From Utricularia gibba (lineage: Eukaryota; Streptophyta; Magnoliopsida; Lamiales; Lentibulariaceae), in contig NEEC01000013.1 in the NCBI GenBank assembly GCA_002189035.1, positions 1,364,001 through 1,428,000 of the forward strand: a stretch of 64,000 nucleotides of DNA, given 5' to 3'. Under the pieces are notes generated by a model. It saw only the letters and a list, made by a program, of their open reading frames with translations, ran no database searches and was not told the origin of the DNA. Below, piece by piece: positions 16,450-29,216 of the stretch. How positions within the stretch are numbered: position 1 is the stretch's first letter; each line of letters begins with the position of its first letter. The position numbers were made by a program, and so were the translations under genes.

Positions 16450-18690
16450 TGTTCATCAAATGAGTTTGGAGACTTTCCGAGTTGAATCCTTTTGTACAAT
16501 TTTGTGCCAAGCTGTCAGCCGTCCCTTGACTTCTGGGGATGGAGAACATGGTGATTATGGACAGAAAATGTGAATTGGAAAATAATTTTCAGTTCTCATG
16601 TTATCAGAATTAGGTGAAGCGCGAGAGTTGCAAAGAAGATGAACCATTCAAAGTGAAAGGTGTGTGACACAGAAGCTTTTTGTTCACATATTCCTATGTT
16701 TGCGATTATCTCTTACTGCCCATTTGAATGAATTTTGATGCAGAAACTTAAAAAAGAAAACCAATCCGTGTAGAACGCATGCATCATCTCAGTAAACTTA
16801 TCTGACTTTGGATATGCATGATGACAGTAAACTTTGTGCACCATCCTCGCCTGAGAGAAGCTATCTGGAACAAGATCATACTGAATAATGAACCGGGCGA
16901 GTTCGCCTACATCCTATGACCAACATATGATGATGCCCTGGGAAATCGGCATTCCTTAAACTCCACATTCCAAGTATATGCCGGCAGAAAATAACAACGT
17001 TATCAATACGGTATCATATGGAAGTGGAACACCACTTACATCTCCTTCATGCTGAAGCATCTAGTAGCATGTCTTATGAAAAAGGTGCGTTTCTCAGTTA
17101 ACAATGTGTGTTCTAACTTGGAGAAGCTTCCCCTAGACAGGCACATGTAGATGAACTGCCCTCTGTTTGTGAATCACGATGCTCCGGTTTATTGGCATTA
17201 AAAAGGTACGTACACTGGCGGCTTTGCTAGCATTACTCTTCTTCACTTTTAGAGAAAATATTATAAATTATATCATATTTATTTCATATTTTTAAATTGA
17301 CTTTTTTTAATTTTAGATATACCAATTTATTTAAAACTACACTTTTTTCTTAATTTATCTAATATCATTTCTAGTTTGATTAATTAAATATTATATAAAA
17401 ATATATATTTCTATATTAATCAAACATACTTTATTGGCATTAAAAAGTGAGATGTATAGTATGTAAGATAATTAATTTAGAAAAAAAAAACATTCTATCC
17501 CCTTTACCCATCAGGCATCACTCCAGGAGCAAGAATATTCCTTCATTGAAATCAAATCAGTTTTTCATTAAAAAATTCTTAAAATTCAGCGGGGAATGTG
17601 AGCATTATTTAAGTGAAGTCTGGTCGCTTTTCCTCTTTATTGTGATTCTGGTTTTGGAATGACGGCTCGGGTATTTTTCATGTAAGAAATGAAGCAGTAA
17701 TCATTAGGTGGAACCAAACCATATCGCGTGTATTTTATTTCTACAATAAAAAAAGGGTAAATTGATTTAAAATTGGATAATGTGAATGCAGTGACGTGTC
17801 AGCGTCACGCCTCAATTGGAGGGATGTTGGGTAAGCATTGAATGCCTTAGATTCCATTTCCATGGGGACTCTTGTCCCGGTGTCTATCTTGTCGGCCTGC
17901 CACTCCCAGTTGGGCCCCACATCCCTTTTTTTAATAAATATAAAAAGTAACGTAATGTGTTTTAAACAGATTTTAAATTTGTGTGGTTGAACTTAGTGTT
18001 GTGTTGTGCATCCCCATTCAATTGTTTTAAATAAATTTTATAAAAAATTTTAAAAATTATTTTTTAAATAATATTTTTAAACATATTAATTATATTTAAT
18101 TTTCAATCCTTTTTATTTTATTTTTTTTAGTTTTACTATTTAATTACTAGTTATAATTGATCTTTATTATTTAAAGATCAAATATATTTAATTTATAATT
18201 TGATAAAATTAATTTCGCAACAATGTCGCTTACCCGCATGTTATTGTTTCACGAGCGACGTCGCCGCTCAGGCATGGGTTTGCGGTGGTTGGTGGCGTCG
18301 ACGGTCCCTAAACGATCGTTGATAATATTAAAATCAAATTGGGTAAAAAAATTACCAATTTTGATATTATATATACAGTGTAGACTGTGTTTTATTTGAT
18401 TTTAAAATATTGATAATCTTTAAAATAATGGGTATGTAAACATTGTTTTTGGGAATTATTGAGGCAATTTTCCCAATTTCCATTCCACCCCTACCTTGAG
18501 AAGGTGGCGGTGATGGCAGCCGGTAGGCATGCACTTTCCATACAGTATAATGATGCAATAATAACTATACGTTCTTGAGTTTTTAACAAAATAAACACGC
18601 GACACTGACGATGATGAACTCTGATGAAGGATGATCTTGTGGAACACATTTGGCCTGATTTTGTTACCAGTATATGTATTGGTCATTTAC
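16450..18690. other. Gene-poor region
   Basis: No supported gene. Mixed-composition DNA to about 17230, then strongly AT-rich sequence with homopolymer runs. Short open frames here show no family resemblance. Confidence 0.5.
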
Positions 18691-18691
18691 A

Positions 18692-19286
18692 AATGTGGTC
18701 ATCCTACTATTTTCTATCACACACTTAATAAAAAAATTTTAAAAGTAAAATTATTTTTTAAGTCACAATGTTTAGTTCATTTTTATTTTAGAATCAAACA
18801 TTTTAATTTATGTAGAATTCAATCAAAAAGTTTACCTATGAATTCATTTTATGGTATTTCATCAAAAAACTTATAGGAAACATTGTATCAATTCATTCTC
18901 ATTTCTTTTTTGATTAAATAGTTATATATTTTTTTCAAATAAATCATAAAAAATTTTAAATTATATTACAATTGTGAAAATTCACTTCAAATTTTAAATT
19001 TTTTTATGATTTATTTGAAAAATATATATATATTTATTTAATAAAAAAAAGAAATAAGAACGAATGATATAATGTTTAGTTAGTTTCGATGAATTTTTGG
19101 ACATAATACCATAAAATGAATTCATTGGTAAACTTTTGAATTGGATTTTACACAAATTTAAGTATTCGATAATAAAATGAAAATGAATAAAATATTTTGA
19201 TTCAAAAAGTAATTTTTTTAATTTTTAATTAAGTATGATCATTTTTCTCACATAATTAAAGTGAGATAGCCACACTTCTAATAAAC
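18692..19286. mobile_element. Foldback / long inverted-repeat element (MITE-like)
   Basis: Two arms of roughly 290 bp are imperfect reverse complements around a centre near 18975. Matching landmarks, left versus reverse-complemented right: a TGTGG terminus, ATGAATTCATTTTATGGTAT, and TTTTTCAAATAAATCATAAA. The AT-rich sequence has no coding capacity. This fits a non-autonomous foldback transposon; the terminal bases and target duplication are not certain. Confidence 0.75.
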
Positions 19287-19289
19287 CCG

Positions 19290-22138
19290 CATTTCATCTC
19301 ATTTTCAAGTTTAAGTTAAGGTGTCCCAAAAAAATCAATATTTTAGTTTTATGAAGGATAATGAAGAGTTATTGTAAAAATCAGACTAATGATGCGAAGG
19401 AGGGATATTATGATGAACAAGAACATGAACTAATGATAGAATTGCGTCAGCACACTTCCCTCACAAGAATAAGAACCCCCTCATTTTCAAAGCTGATCAT
19501 TCCAGTAACTCCTCCTCTTCCCTATGTGGTCGCCTTCCTCTCAACCCCAACATAAATGAATCTGCTCTCACTCTTCTCAGTGTAGACCCTCAGCTGGTAA
19601 GCAGGGAGACAAAGATCAGACACCATGTGTGTGTGGAGCTCCTTCCGATAGGCTCTGGGGTCTGTCACATCCACATCTCGATGCTATCATTAATAATATT
19701 TGGTGTCCTCCCTCTTAGTCCCGGTATCCCATTACTGGCCTACATATCCATCGATATTCATCCCAAAAAATGTAATCTTTTGGGGTTGCAGATCAGATCT
19801 CAAACACTTTGTATCCTTGGCGATGTGGGTTTTGTTTGGCTTCTGGATGGGAACCAGTCACCAGCACCGTTTCGAACCTAGCAGCTGTAGCAGACAACTG
19901 CGATCTCATCATGCACATGATGCAGTAATCCCCTTTGCTCTGAAATCCTTGCTCTCATTTGGGCATAGGAACACTGACTTGGATGAGCTCACCAGATGCA
20001 GGAACTGCTACTGCTAGTAGTAATAAGTGTGTGTTGGCCAGGACTGGACTTCATTTCATCTGTTTTGGATGATGTAGGGGAAGAAATAACTGCAAAAATG
20101 GTCTGAAATCAATGATTTCCGGCACCATATTGCTGCATCATTAGGCGGCATTGCTGATGAGGGCTCATCAATGCCATGGAATTGATTGCAGCCGTTAAGA
20201 ACATGGGGTGAGGGCCATAACATGATCCCACACCAACACACATGTGTTCCGGTCTAACACCGGTTCCCTTCTCGAAACCTCTTTAACTATTCCACTGTCT
20301 CTGTAAAAAGAATAGGAAGAGCCTTGGAGAACCGGTTCACAGTTTGAACGAGTCATTTTGGGATGCCACGTGGCATTCCTTGGAATAAATGACCAAAAAA
20401 CATGAAAATTTCTAAGATGATGTTCTAATATATTTTTCAATTTTCATTTTTCTTCTTCTTACCATGTGAAGTAATAAATATTTCATTCTTTTTCTCATTA
20501 GAGTAAATAAAATACAAGTATAACAAGTTCTGTTTGAGAAAGAGAATGTAAATGATATTTTTGTTCTAATAACACAATGTATTTTTCAAATATGCATAAC
20601 GATATATTGTAATAGAACTTTAATGTTCTTTAGTGAATTAAGAAAACTATGAATAAAAAGATAAATTTATTTATTATTTTTAGGAATAAGTCAAAATAAT
20701 AATATACAAATCGATATCGATCCCATTTGGATGATAAGGAATGGATAAAGAAGGAGAAATACAAATTTTAAAATAAATAAAAAATAGAAGTATTTATTGT
20801 AATGATGAAAATCACATTACTATGATTGTGTAAGTATAGTTAACTCAAAAAAGTCATGTAAAATAACTTTGAAGAGTCTGCAGAAGATGGGAAATTATGT
20901 AATTTAACGTTAATAATGGGGTGAAATTGGATATAACTGAAAGATGGAGGACCTTTCTTGCAAATATATGTCGTTTTCATTCTGTGCTGCTATAGTGCAA
21001 TTGATGCGTCTTCTTCTTGTTCTTGTTCTTCTTCTTCTTCTTATGTGGTGTTGAGCCCATACATATGCGGAACTAAAAACAGATACTACGGTACAATAGG
21101 TGATCGAAGGCATGCTATCCGCCGGCGAAATCCGGCTGCATTGTCATCGGAAACTTCATTCCATTGTTTTTTTCTGTGGCGTCAAATTCTAGGAAGCTGG
21201 CGTTGACGGGTTGCTATTCGTGGATTTTGAAACCTTCTGAGCCTCTACTGTGGTTTTCTATTTCGCTCTTGCGTCTGCTGCTATAGAAAGCGACTAGTGG
21301 AATGAATCAAATCTGGTATGGATTTCTTTTTGTTCTCTTGCGGATGCAACGTTTCTTTCATGAATCCTTGCAATTCTCTTGAGTTTTGAATTTTAAGATG
21401 GAATGCATTTGATTGACAACGTACGATCTGCCTTTTTTGTTTTAATGGTGGTAAAAATGAATCGAATCTTTGTAGTGTTTCCGCACTCTTTTATCTTGAT
21501 CCCCCGTGGTTGCAGCAGCTTTATACAGAATGATTTTTAAATAAAAGTCTTCTCTTTTTGTCCGTTTCTCAGTTATGCTTTGTTTTGGTTTTATGGTGCT
21601 TTCTTCATTCCAACATGTGCATCTCATGATTTCACACCTGATAATCAATATGTCGTTCTCTGCTTCGCCTGTAATCAGAATCGAGCCGTAGCCATTTCGA
21701 TTTTTTTTTCCATTGAGATTGATATTTTATCTGCAGAATGTGTGTAATTCAGGATGAGTTCGTTGGCGCGTTTAAGTTGCAGTAGCTGTACAGTGATTTT
21801 TTAGGTCTCAGGGCTGGGATCACAAGTCTCTGTTTTTCTTCTGTGTTCACTTTCTCCTTTTCCCTTCGACAATTTCACAAAGTTCGAGAGGAGTTGTAGT
21901 ATTCGTTTTTGAAATATCATGCTCAGCTTCGCTGCTTATTCTTCAATTCAGTTTCTTTTGCATCAAGTATGCTATAAAGTCGTAAAAAAGGTACTTATGC
22001 ACTTGGATGCAAGTATTTTTGGTGTTTGGGAGCTTGGAAATCATCACCAGTTCAAAAATATGGATGTCTTATTTGCTTGCAGTGCTAGAATTGTATGGCT
22101 TTTCAAATTTTTCGCTTCACGTGTTTTACATTGGATAC
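19290..22138. other. Gene-poor region and probable leader of the TRM gene
   Basis: 19290-20900 has no recognisable gene. From about 20960 the sequence becomes CT-rich (TTCTTCTTC tracts) and then moderately T-rich with many possible splice sites, consistent with an untranslated first exon and long 5' intron of the downstream TRM gene. This is inference only. Confidence 0.4.
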
Positions 22139-22240
22139 ATGCCTTTAGGAGTCGAGAATAAGCTGCATTTTCAAGGTAGAGAATGTTGGAAAGGTTGTCC
22201 TTGGTTCTTCGGAAGAATTGTAAATCTTTTCGAAACTATA
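22139..22240 (+). other. Possible N-terminal coding exon of the TRM gene
   Basis: An ATG-started open stretch contains WKGCPWFFGRIVNLFETIV and then a GTG/GTATTT donor-like site. It resembles the GC-x-GR-V-NLFD motif near the N-terminus of several TRM/LONGIFOLIA-type proteins. The phase would join the exon at 22750. Start, donor and use are unproven. Confidence 0.35.
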
Positions 22241-22749
22241 GTGGTATTTTCAAACTAGAGTATCTGGAAAATGGCTCTTTTTCTGATAGGCAGCAATTTG
22301 GTGGTATTATTTCTGTTATGGTCTAGTGTTTTGGGTGCATTATATTTTCCTGGTGGGTGCTTTTGCTGTGCTCATGTAATTTGCTTTTAGTTGTGTACTG
22401 CACAAATAATTGTTCAAGATGGAAATGGGAGTGTGCTTTCCCGTTTGCTCGTGTTAAATGAAACTTCTGTTATTGAATATAGAACTTCCTTTTCTTCTTT
22501 CGGTGCACTCTCTGCGATTATATTCCATGCTTGTTGTTAGCAAGATTTCTGAGTGAAAAATGGCATTCACAGGTTCCAGTGTATGAAGGAGTCGGTCATA
22601 TTTATTATATATGATTCCGTCAGTTGATCAAGTAGAAGGGAGAGAGGTATAATTTCAAAACTAACGCAATTGTAGGCTTTAAAACTTTTATATCTAGTTG
22701 TCCTCTCCTGATGCTGCAATTTGTTTCTAATCCTTCATGAATCATGCAG

Positions 22750-25555
22750 ATGGCATCTGAGTGCAAGAGAACCATCCAAAATCATAAATCTGATGGAATT
22801 CCCATGAAGATGCTTATTGCACAAGAGATTTCCAAAGAAGAGAACTCTGGGAACAGTTCACCTAATTTAATTGCGAAGTTGATGGGGCTAGATAACCTTC
22901 GAGACCCACAATCTGGCTCAGTGAACCAAATATACCTCTCAGGTCACCAAAGATGTCATTCGGAAATATCTATGAGTAACTGGGAACAACAAAATTGTAT
23001 TCTTGATGGTGTAGAGACTCATGGTTATGCAGATGTTAATGAAATAAGGAGTAAGCCCCTGAAGCCCAACCAAAGGGATAGGTTTATTGAGGCTGCCAAG
23101 TATCGGCAGATGGCAGAAGCAAAGAGATTGTTGATGGATGAGAATCTTCGGCAATCTAAGCAGTTCCAAGATGCTTCGGATGTTTTGGGTTCCGACAAGG
23201 AATTATTTCTCATGTGTTTGCAAGAACCAAAGTCTGTGTTTTCTCAACTACGTTACAAGCTGCAGTCTATTCCTCCTCCTGGACAAATAAACCGTATAAC
23301 TGTTCTGAAACCTTCAAAAGCTCCAGTAAGTAGTAACGTTGCTGTGGTTGGGGCTGAAAATGGTAAACAAGTTGACAAGGGTAGTTTTATTCAGTTGAAC
23401 TCTCTTGAAGGAGGATATTCTCCTCCAGTTTGCATGAATTACGATAGTCCAGCTCAACCAACCAGAATAGTTGTCCTAAAGCCAAGCAATGAAAAAATGC
23501 ATGCAGATGAAGCCGTTGGATTCCTTGAATCTGAAGTTTCTGGAAGACCTAGTCAACTCCTGTCTGGGAGTACCGAACACAGTGGGAGCTTGGAATCTAG
23601 GAAAGTTGCAAAAGCAATAACGGAGCAGATGCGCAAAAGACTAGTTAGATATTACAGGGATGAGACAATGGTTTCTTCTGCATTTTCCAATGGCTGTGTA
23701 GCTGAAAGCAGCTCATTTAATAAATCCGAATTTGGAGTTCCATCTGGCAATCTCAGTGATTTAGAAGTCATGTCACCTGCATCAAGACACTCTTGGGATC
23801 ATGTAAATAGGATTGGGACTCCATCCTCGTCCTCCCCGTATAGTGGGATATCTTACTCTCCTGAGTCTTCTGTTTTTAAAGAAGCAAAAAAACGTCTGTC
23901 TGAAAGATGGGCCAAGATGGCATCTAATGGAAGCTTCCAAGATCAACGGTTGGTTCAGAAGACTGCCAGTACGTTGGGTGAAATGCTTTCCTTTTCTGAG
24001 GCCAAGAGGATTGTAGTGCCTGGTGAAGAGGACAATTCTGGTGAACCAAAAGATCTGAGATCTCTGTTTCTCAGTGACTCTAGAACTGATGACAACTTAG
24101 GTTGCTCACCACGTAGCCTACTCCGATCGAAGTCGGTTCCCTTACTGTCTACTCCTTGTGAGACAAAGGTGAATCTTGACGACAGTCCCGTTTCATATAA
24201 GGGCAAGCCAAGCTTTCCAGAGATCTCAAGAACATTGAGCGGTGGTATATCATCAATTCGTGGGAAAGTCTCAAGTTTGCTTTTCTCTAGGAACCAAAAG
24301 AGCAACAGCAAAGATAAAACTGCTGCTTTGGAAGTTTCAAGAGATGCAAATCGGAGATGCGTTAAACAAGGTCCTGGCAATGTGAGACCTTCTGATTGTA
24401 GGCAATCAAGTGTGACAACTTCTTCCGAGGCATTTCAAAAGTCGAACGTATCATCTCATGAGGTACTTTATGAATGCTTGTCTACTGTTATTTCTCATCC
24501 GATGTCACTTCTATCTCATATTTTGCGTTGCACCCACATTACTTCAATCTTCTTTGTTAATGGAGAAAAACCTCAGAAATCCCATGACCCTTTCCTACTG
24601 TTGCAGCCTGAAGCATCAGTCTCGAGGCATAATCCATCTGGTAGACTCTGTAAAAATCAGGACTTGGAAAGTCCAGTATCCGTGTTGGATGCCTTATCTG
24701 AAGAGTCTGAGGAGACTCCAAGTATCCCTGGTCAGCTCAAGTTGGAAACACAAGGTATGCGTTGTTGCGTCAAGTTCAGCACTTTCTTCATTTCTCCCTT
24801 ATTCATTACCCCCCGCCACGGTTTCAGGATCTGACCTGAGTTTGAGTTCCACCGCCTCCAATCTGATTGACAAGTCGCCACCTATAGGCTCCATCTCCCG
24901 CACCATATCGTGGGACGATGCATACATTGAGACGTCATCAACATGCCCCATAATGGAGTCCATAAGCATCGTAGGAAGAGGCAATGCAGAGGAGGAATGG
25001 TCTTTCCTCCTCACGACACTATTAACCATGACTGATCTTCATGGAGAAGTGCAGTCAAGCTTACTTCTGGGCAAATGGCATTCACCTGAAAGCCCACTAG
25101 ATCCATCACTACGAGACAAGTACATCGACTTAAATGATACGGGTATGCTGCACGAGGCGAAGCTGCGGCAAAAGTGGTCAATGCAGATGCTTGTGTTTGA
25201 TTGGGTGAATGCAGCATTACTAGAAATTGCAGGATACGCATCCGGCTCCGGCCAAAGAGCCATCCCATCCATTTGTCCAAAGAAGAGAATCCCGGATGAA
25301 GAACTCTGCAGTGCACCAGATGATGTGTTCGATTGGATACACACACTATTCAGCAGTGACATCAAGTGCTTCTGGGATGAACTCGGCCATGGAGGCACTG
25401 CTGCTGTGGTGAGGAAGGAGGTGGTGGGCAATGGTTGGAGTGAGAAGCTGAGACTAGAGATGGATTACCTGGAAATGGAGATTGGAGGGAGGTTGATGGA
25501 GGAGATGGTCCAGGAGATGGTAATGGAACTCACAGGTAAAGAAGCAAAGCCATGA
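22750..25555 (+). CDS. TRM-family protein (DUF3741/DUF4378, LONGIFOLIA-related)
   Basis: Member of the TON1-recruiting-motif superfamily, which links TON1/PP2A to cortical microtubules and cell shape control. Exons 22750-24462, 24607-24754, 24828-25555 give 862 residues from this start. PMKMLIAQEISKE and the SPNLIAKLMGLD motif sit near the N-terminus (residues about 19-48). The middle is Ser-rich and disordered, with a KKRLSERWAKM motif typical of the family near residue 380. The C-terminus (about 690-850) matches DUF4378: LVFDWVNAALLEI, DDVFDWIHTLF, WSEKLRLEMDYLEMEIGGRL. The 5' intron ends in CAG immediately before ATG, so an upstream coding exon (see 22139) may extend the protein. The exact TRM subgroup is not determined. 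Confidence 0.88.
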
Positions 25556-27426
25556 ATGATGAATCTTGTCATCATCATCTTGATGAGGTCTAGTAGTTTT
25601 TGTGCTTCATGAGGGCCTTCTCATTGATTGAGAGTATTTGAAGCAGCTTATGCTGTACGGATGTGCCTTTTGCTTGCCGCGTTTGTGGTCGTCTTCGTTA
25701 TACACGGCGCAACATAAAATGCGGAGGGCATATTAATGGGCCTCTAGTTAATGGGCTAGATTAAATTGGGCCTGTTGCCTTTGTAGCAATTGGATCACAG
25801 ACCCTATATGCATTTTGGGCCCAAAGAATAAGTCCCGCCTTCCTCGAGTCGCGGAAACGGATCGAGATACACAAGACCTTCTTCCTTCATGGCTGGGCAA
25901 AATTTTCAGGTTTCTCTCCTGTTTCCTCTTCACAAATACGGTAGTTTTTGTTCCTGGTATGGTATACAGAATTTGCCTCTATCAACTCAGCTGAAGTAGT
26001 TTCCGATTTTCCCCTGATCCTGATCCGCATGGGCGAATTTCTCTATGAGGCACAAAGTCTAGAGCTTTTCCAGTTGGAATGAGGAGGGTGGTTCCCCAAC
26101 TGTACTGGGAAGCCGTGGTGGATTGAATTTTTCATGCCCATGCTGTGGTGTGTTGTTGGGTTGTTATTATTATTAGGGTTTCTGTCAGTGGATAGATAAA
26201 TGGTCATGCCGTCCATCCATCCTATCTATCATCACTGACTCCATGAGTGGCCCGCTGCTGCAGCATCATATACAGCAGCACTGGGATAATGAAGAGATGG
26301 GCCATCGGCAGCAGCCTCAAGCTGAGAATCTTGGATCCTCCCACTGCTCTACGGTGTCTGTCCGTGCATGAAATGCATTGGTTTGAATTCGAAATGCTGC
26401 AATTTGAATTGGTGCTTTTGGTTGCAAGCATTGATTGAGGTTGCGGATGCAGCTGGAGGGGTTGGTTCATGTGCAGGCAGGGTGCAGAGCAGTGCAGTTA
26501 ATGGGCAACCAGCCCAGCCAGCTGCCTTGAGGAGGGGAGTTACCACTCCACTCCGACTCTCTGGAGATGTCAGCAGTCCATGAGGACCACCACCACATCT
26601 CCCCGCTACTGCTTTGCTTTGGTGTCCCTCCCAGAAGATTTATATTTGATCTCCCAGTCCCAATTGCACACAACAGCTGGGTGCCACCCTGCCCCAAACT
26701 AAATGGACTGTCCTTCCTCCTCTTGCTGCTTGTCTCGCAACGATGGAGAGGCTGAAGATCTCCTCCTTTTGGCGTTACATGCTTTCCAGTTTTTGCATTT
26801 TGTTCTTAAAAGAGTATAAGTTTATAATGAATTTTATTTTTTTAAAAAAATATAAAGATTCATATACTATCTAACTAGAGATTGTTATTCAAGGTAATAT
26901 TTGGCAAGGGATGTGAGTAAGGTATTTCACATTCGTCAAGAATATGGAAAAAATGGTTTAAATAAAGATATTTTTGTAATATAGTACGAGGGATTTTATT
27001 CCATTTCAAGGTAATCTTTGGGTATATTCCACATTAATTACGTATGATTGTAGACAGATTTTCATAATCTTGTGGTAGTAACTTTACTCAATAATGAAAT
27101 AACCTAAAATTATGAGTTTAAGATATTTTAATTGTGTATAAATTTATTTATTGGTGATTAACATTTTTTGGGAAGAGTCTTTTATTCTAACAAAATGGAT
27201 GTTATTCCAACAAAACATGACAAACTTAGAATTTCTAAGTGAATGTATTTTTTGGATGTTAATGGAATTTTAATATTTTTTTATTTATAAATAACCGGAG
27301 GCGACTACATGACACACAACAAACCGAAGCATTCTTCTTGGACTACAACACGGGGTGCTACTTCAGTAAAACCAGGCACACGAAGGACACACTAAGAAAA
27401 AGCGATCGCCAGGCCACGCCGGCCTC
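25556..27426. other. Intergenic region, no supported gene
   Basis: Holds one isolated exon-like start at 25890 (MAGQNFQ followed by a GTTTCT donor-like site) and Gln/His-coding sequence near 26240-26360, but no chain of exons could be assembled. 26790-27300 is AT-rich. Confidence 0.4.
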
Positions 27427-27804
27427 TCATGGAGACGGCACTGGCAGAGAACTGCCGGTGGCAGGCAGACCGCCGCCCAGCGGAAAACCGGTAGGGAGGT
27501 TCCCAATGGACGTGAAACGGCCCGGGGTGGAACCGAAACCAGCGAATCCACCCTGGGGGCCTGTGCCGGCATACCCACCAACGCCATTGAAGTTGCCATT
27601 CCCGGTGTTGGATCCCATTCCGGCGCCGAACCCGCCGAACGGGATGCCGTTGTCACCGACGCCGCTCATGCCCCCAATGCCACCCAGGTAAACAACGTTC
27701 TTCTGAGCTTCCAGTGCTTCCCCCGGCAGAACCCTGGCGGCGTCGCCGAGAGTGGCGGCCGCCACGAAAGCGAAAGCAAGAAGATAGCAGACGGCTTTTC
27801 CCAT
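27427..27804 (-). CDS. Small glycine-rich putative cell wall protein
   Basis: Intronless, 125 residues. It starts with a clear signal peptide (MGKAVCYLLAFAFVAAATLGDAA), then RVLPGEALEAQKNVVYLGG and a low-complexity Gly/Phe/Asn-rich region (GGFGAGMGSNTGNGNFNGVG), ending in a Pro/Ser tail. This resembles plant 'putative cell wall protein' precursors of about 120-130 residues, secreted to the apoplast. The molecular role of that family is not established. The start is chosen by the signal peptide; a longer in-frame extension lacks one. Confidence 0.8.
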   Translation of the reverse strand: MGKAVCYLLAFAFVAAATLGDAARVLPGEALEAQKNVVYLGGIGGMSGVGDNGIPFGGFGAGMGSNTGNGNFNGVGGYAGTGPQGGFAGFGSTPGRFTSIGNLPTGFPLGGGLPATGSSLPVPSP

Positions 27805-28390
27805 CAGAGAATCCGGTGTTGCAGTGAGTGAGTGAGGAAAACAACGTATATCAGGGGGAGTTAAATAGAGGGGAAGGGAAGAGCAGATGGAAGAATTGAA
27901 TGGGTCCGAAGAATTCAATTCAATTCAAAGCCAGCTGATTGGATTCAATTGGCTATGGGGAAACACATTCATAACAACGATTTTACTCCAACTGCAATAC
28001 CAGAAAGAAATGAAGGCGTCGTCAGCTTTCTTTTCTCTCTTTTTTTTTTCACGTAGTCCCCCAGAGCTGCGCTGTCTGCCGTTCATTTTAACCTATGTGA
28101 CAGACAGACAGGGAATCCAATACTGCAAAGTAGATTCTTCTGGATGCTGTAGCTCCGTACCCACATCATTACCAAGTCACTCCCCGCGGATCGTTTTTAC
28201 AAGGTTTTAGTGTGTTTTTCTCGTAATAAGACATGTCTGTGTTATTGTAATTAAAAATAAGAATAAGAGTGCCCGTGGCGCTGGTCGGTTTCCGGTGGGC
28301 CCCACACCCCAAACTAACATTCAATGTGTCCCGCGCCACGGAGACACATTGAATTGTGTGCAGTGCGAGATAAAATTGCACTACCGATTA
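27805..28390. other. Promoter region of the cell wall protein gene
   Basis: No gene seen. The 100 bases next to the start codon contain GTTAAATAGAGG (TTTAA/TATA-like on minus). The remainder is unremarkable. Confidence 0.4.
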
Positions 28391-28660
28391 TAGGTGGTAT
28401 CGATTCTAACTAGAACGAGGTTAGAAACTAAACCGTCGGTTCCTGTTATGCATTCAAACAATAATCAATTGGTTTCGATTATGGTTAGATTCGAGAATAT
28501 CAGTTTTAATTTTGAACCGAAATTGTTTGTACGGTTCTAATTTAGATTCGATTAAAGATTTTGGGATTCGGTTCTAAACCGAAACCGAAACCGTTGTCCA
28601 CGGTAAACTACGATTTTGAAACCGATGATTCACTAAATCGCACAGTTCCAAATTGAAACC
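28390..28660. repeat. CGGTT/AACCG-rich degenerate repeat block
   Basis: Many scattered copies of CGGTT, GGTTC and AACCGAAACCG in both orientations within 270 bp. Clusters of short motifs like this are typical of subterminal regions of DNA transposons such as hAT elements. No transposase or terminal repeats were found, so the class is a guess. Confidence 0.4.
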
Positions 28661-29216
28661 ATACGGTTTGAAAGTTATCGCACTACTACTAACGATGTCC
28701 ATTTGTTTGACGCACCGAAAAAGATGGTCAAATTCATAAATCACCCGATTTTTTGCGCTTTTTTTTTAAAAAATCAACACATTAGAACTAATCATCATGA
28801 TGTATTATAAATTTGCGCAATTTATTAATCTATAGTATAACTTTTAAATTTTTTTAATTTAATGTGTGAGATATAGAAATCAATTATGATGCAGAAAGGA
28901 GTACGGTCGCTTCAAGCCGGTGGGATGGATGATGTGCCGGTTTTCCGATGAATGGGATTGGTTGCAGATACGGCTGTGAACGGGACCTTTGCATTGCATT
29001 AGGGCTTCGAATTAATTAAATGGGTGCGAGGAGTTCTTTCTCGGTGACTGCGCTCCAACAAACAAATCCAATCATGGTCTCCCAATTGCAAAAGCAGCAA
29101 GAATCCCCTCAGCCTTCGGAGGGCAGGGCGGGGCATTCTTGGTACCATCCATCCGGCCCTCGTATTGATCCGTCTCTAGTATTCGATTTCATGAGTAGGG
29201 GGAGAGAACAGTGACG

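Noticed and set aside
19627-20017. Overlapping plus frames of 84 and 105 codons
   Set aside because: No recognisable domain, no splice context and no codon pattern distinguishing them from chance.
27338-27691. 117-codon Pro-rich plus frame
   Set aside because: Antisense of the glycine-rich cell wall protein; Gly codons read as Pro on the other strand.
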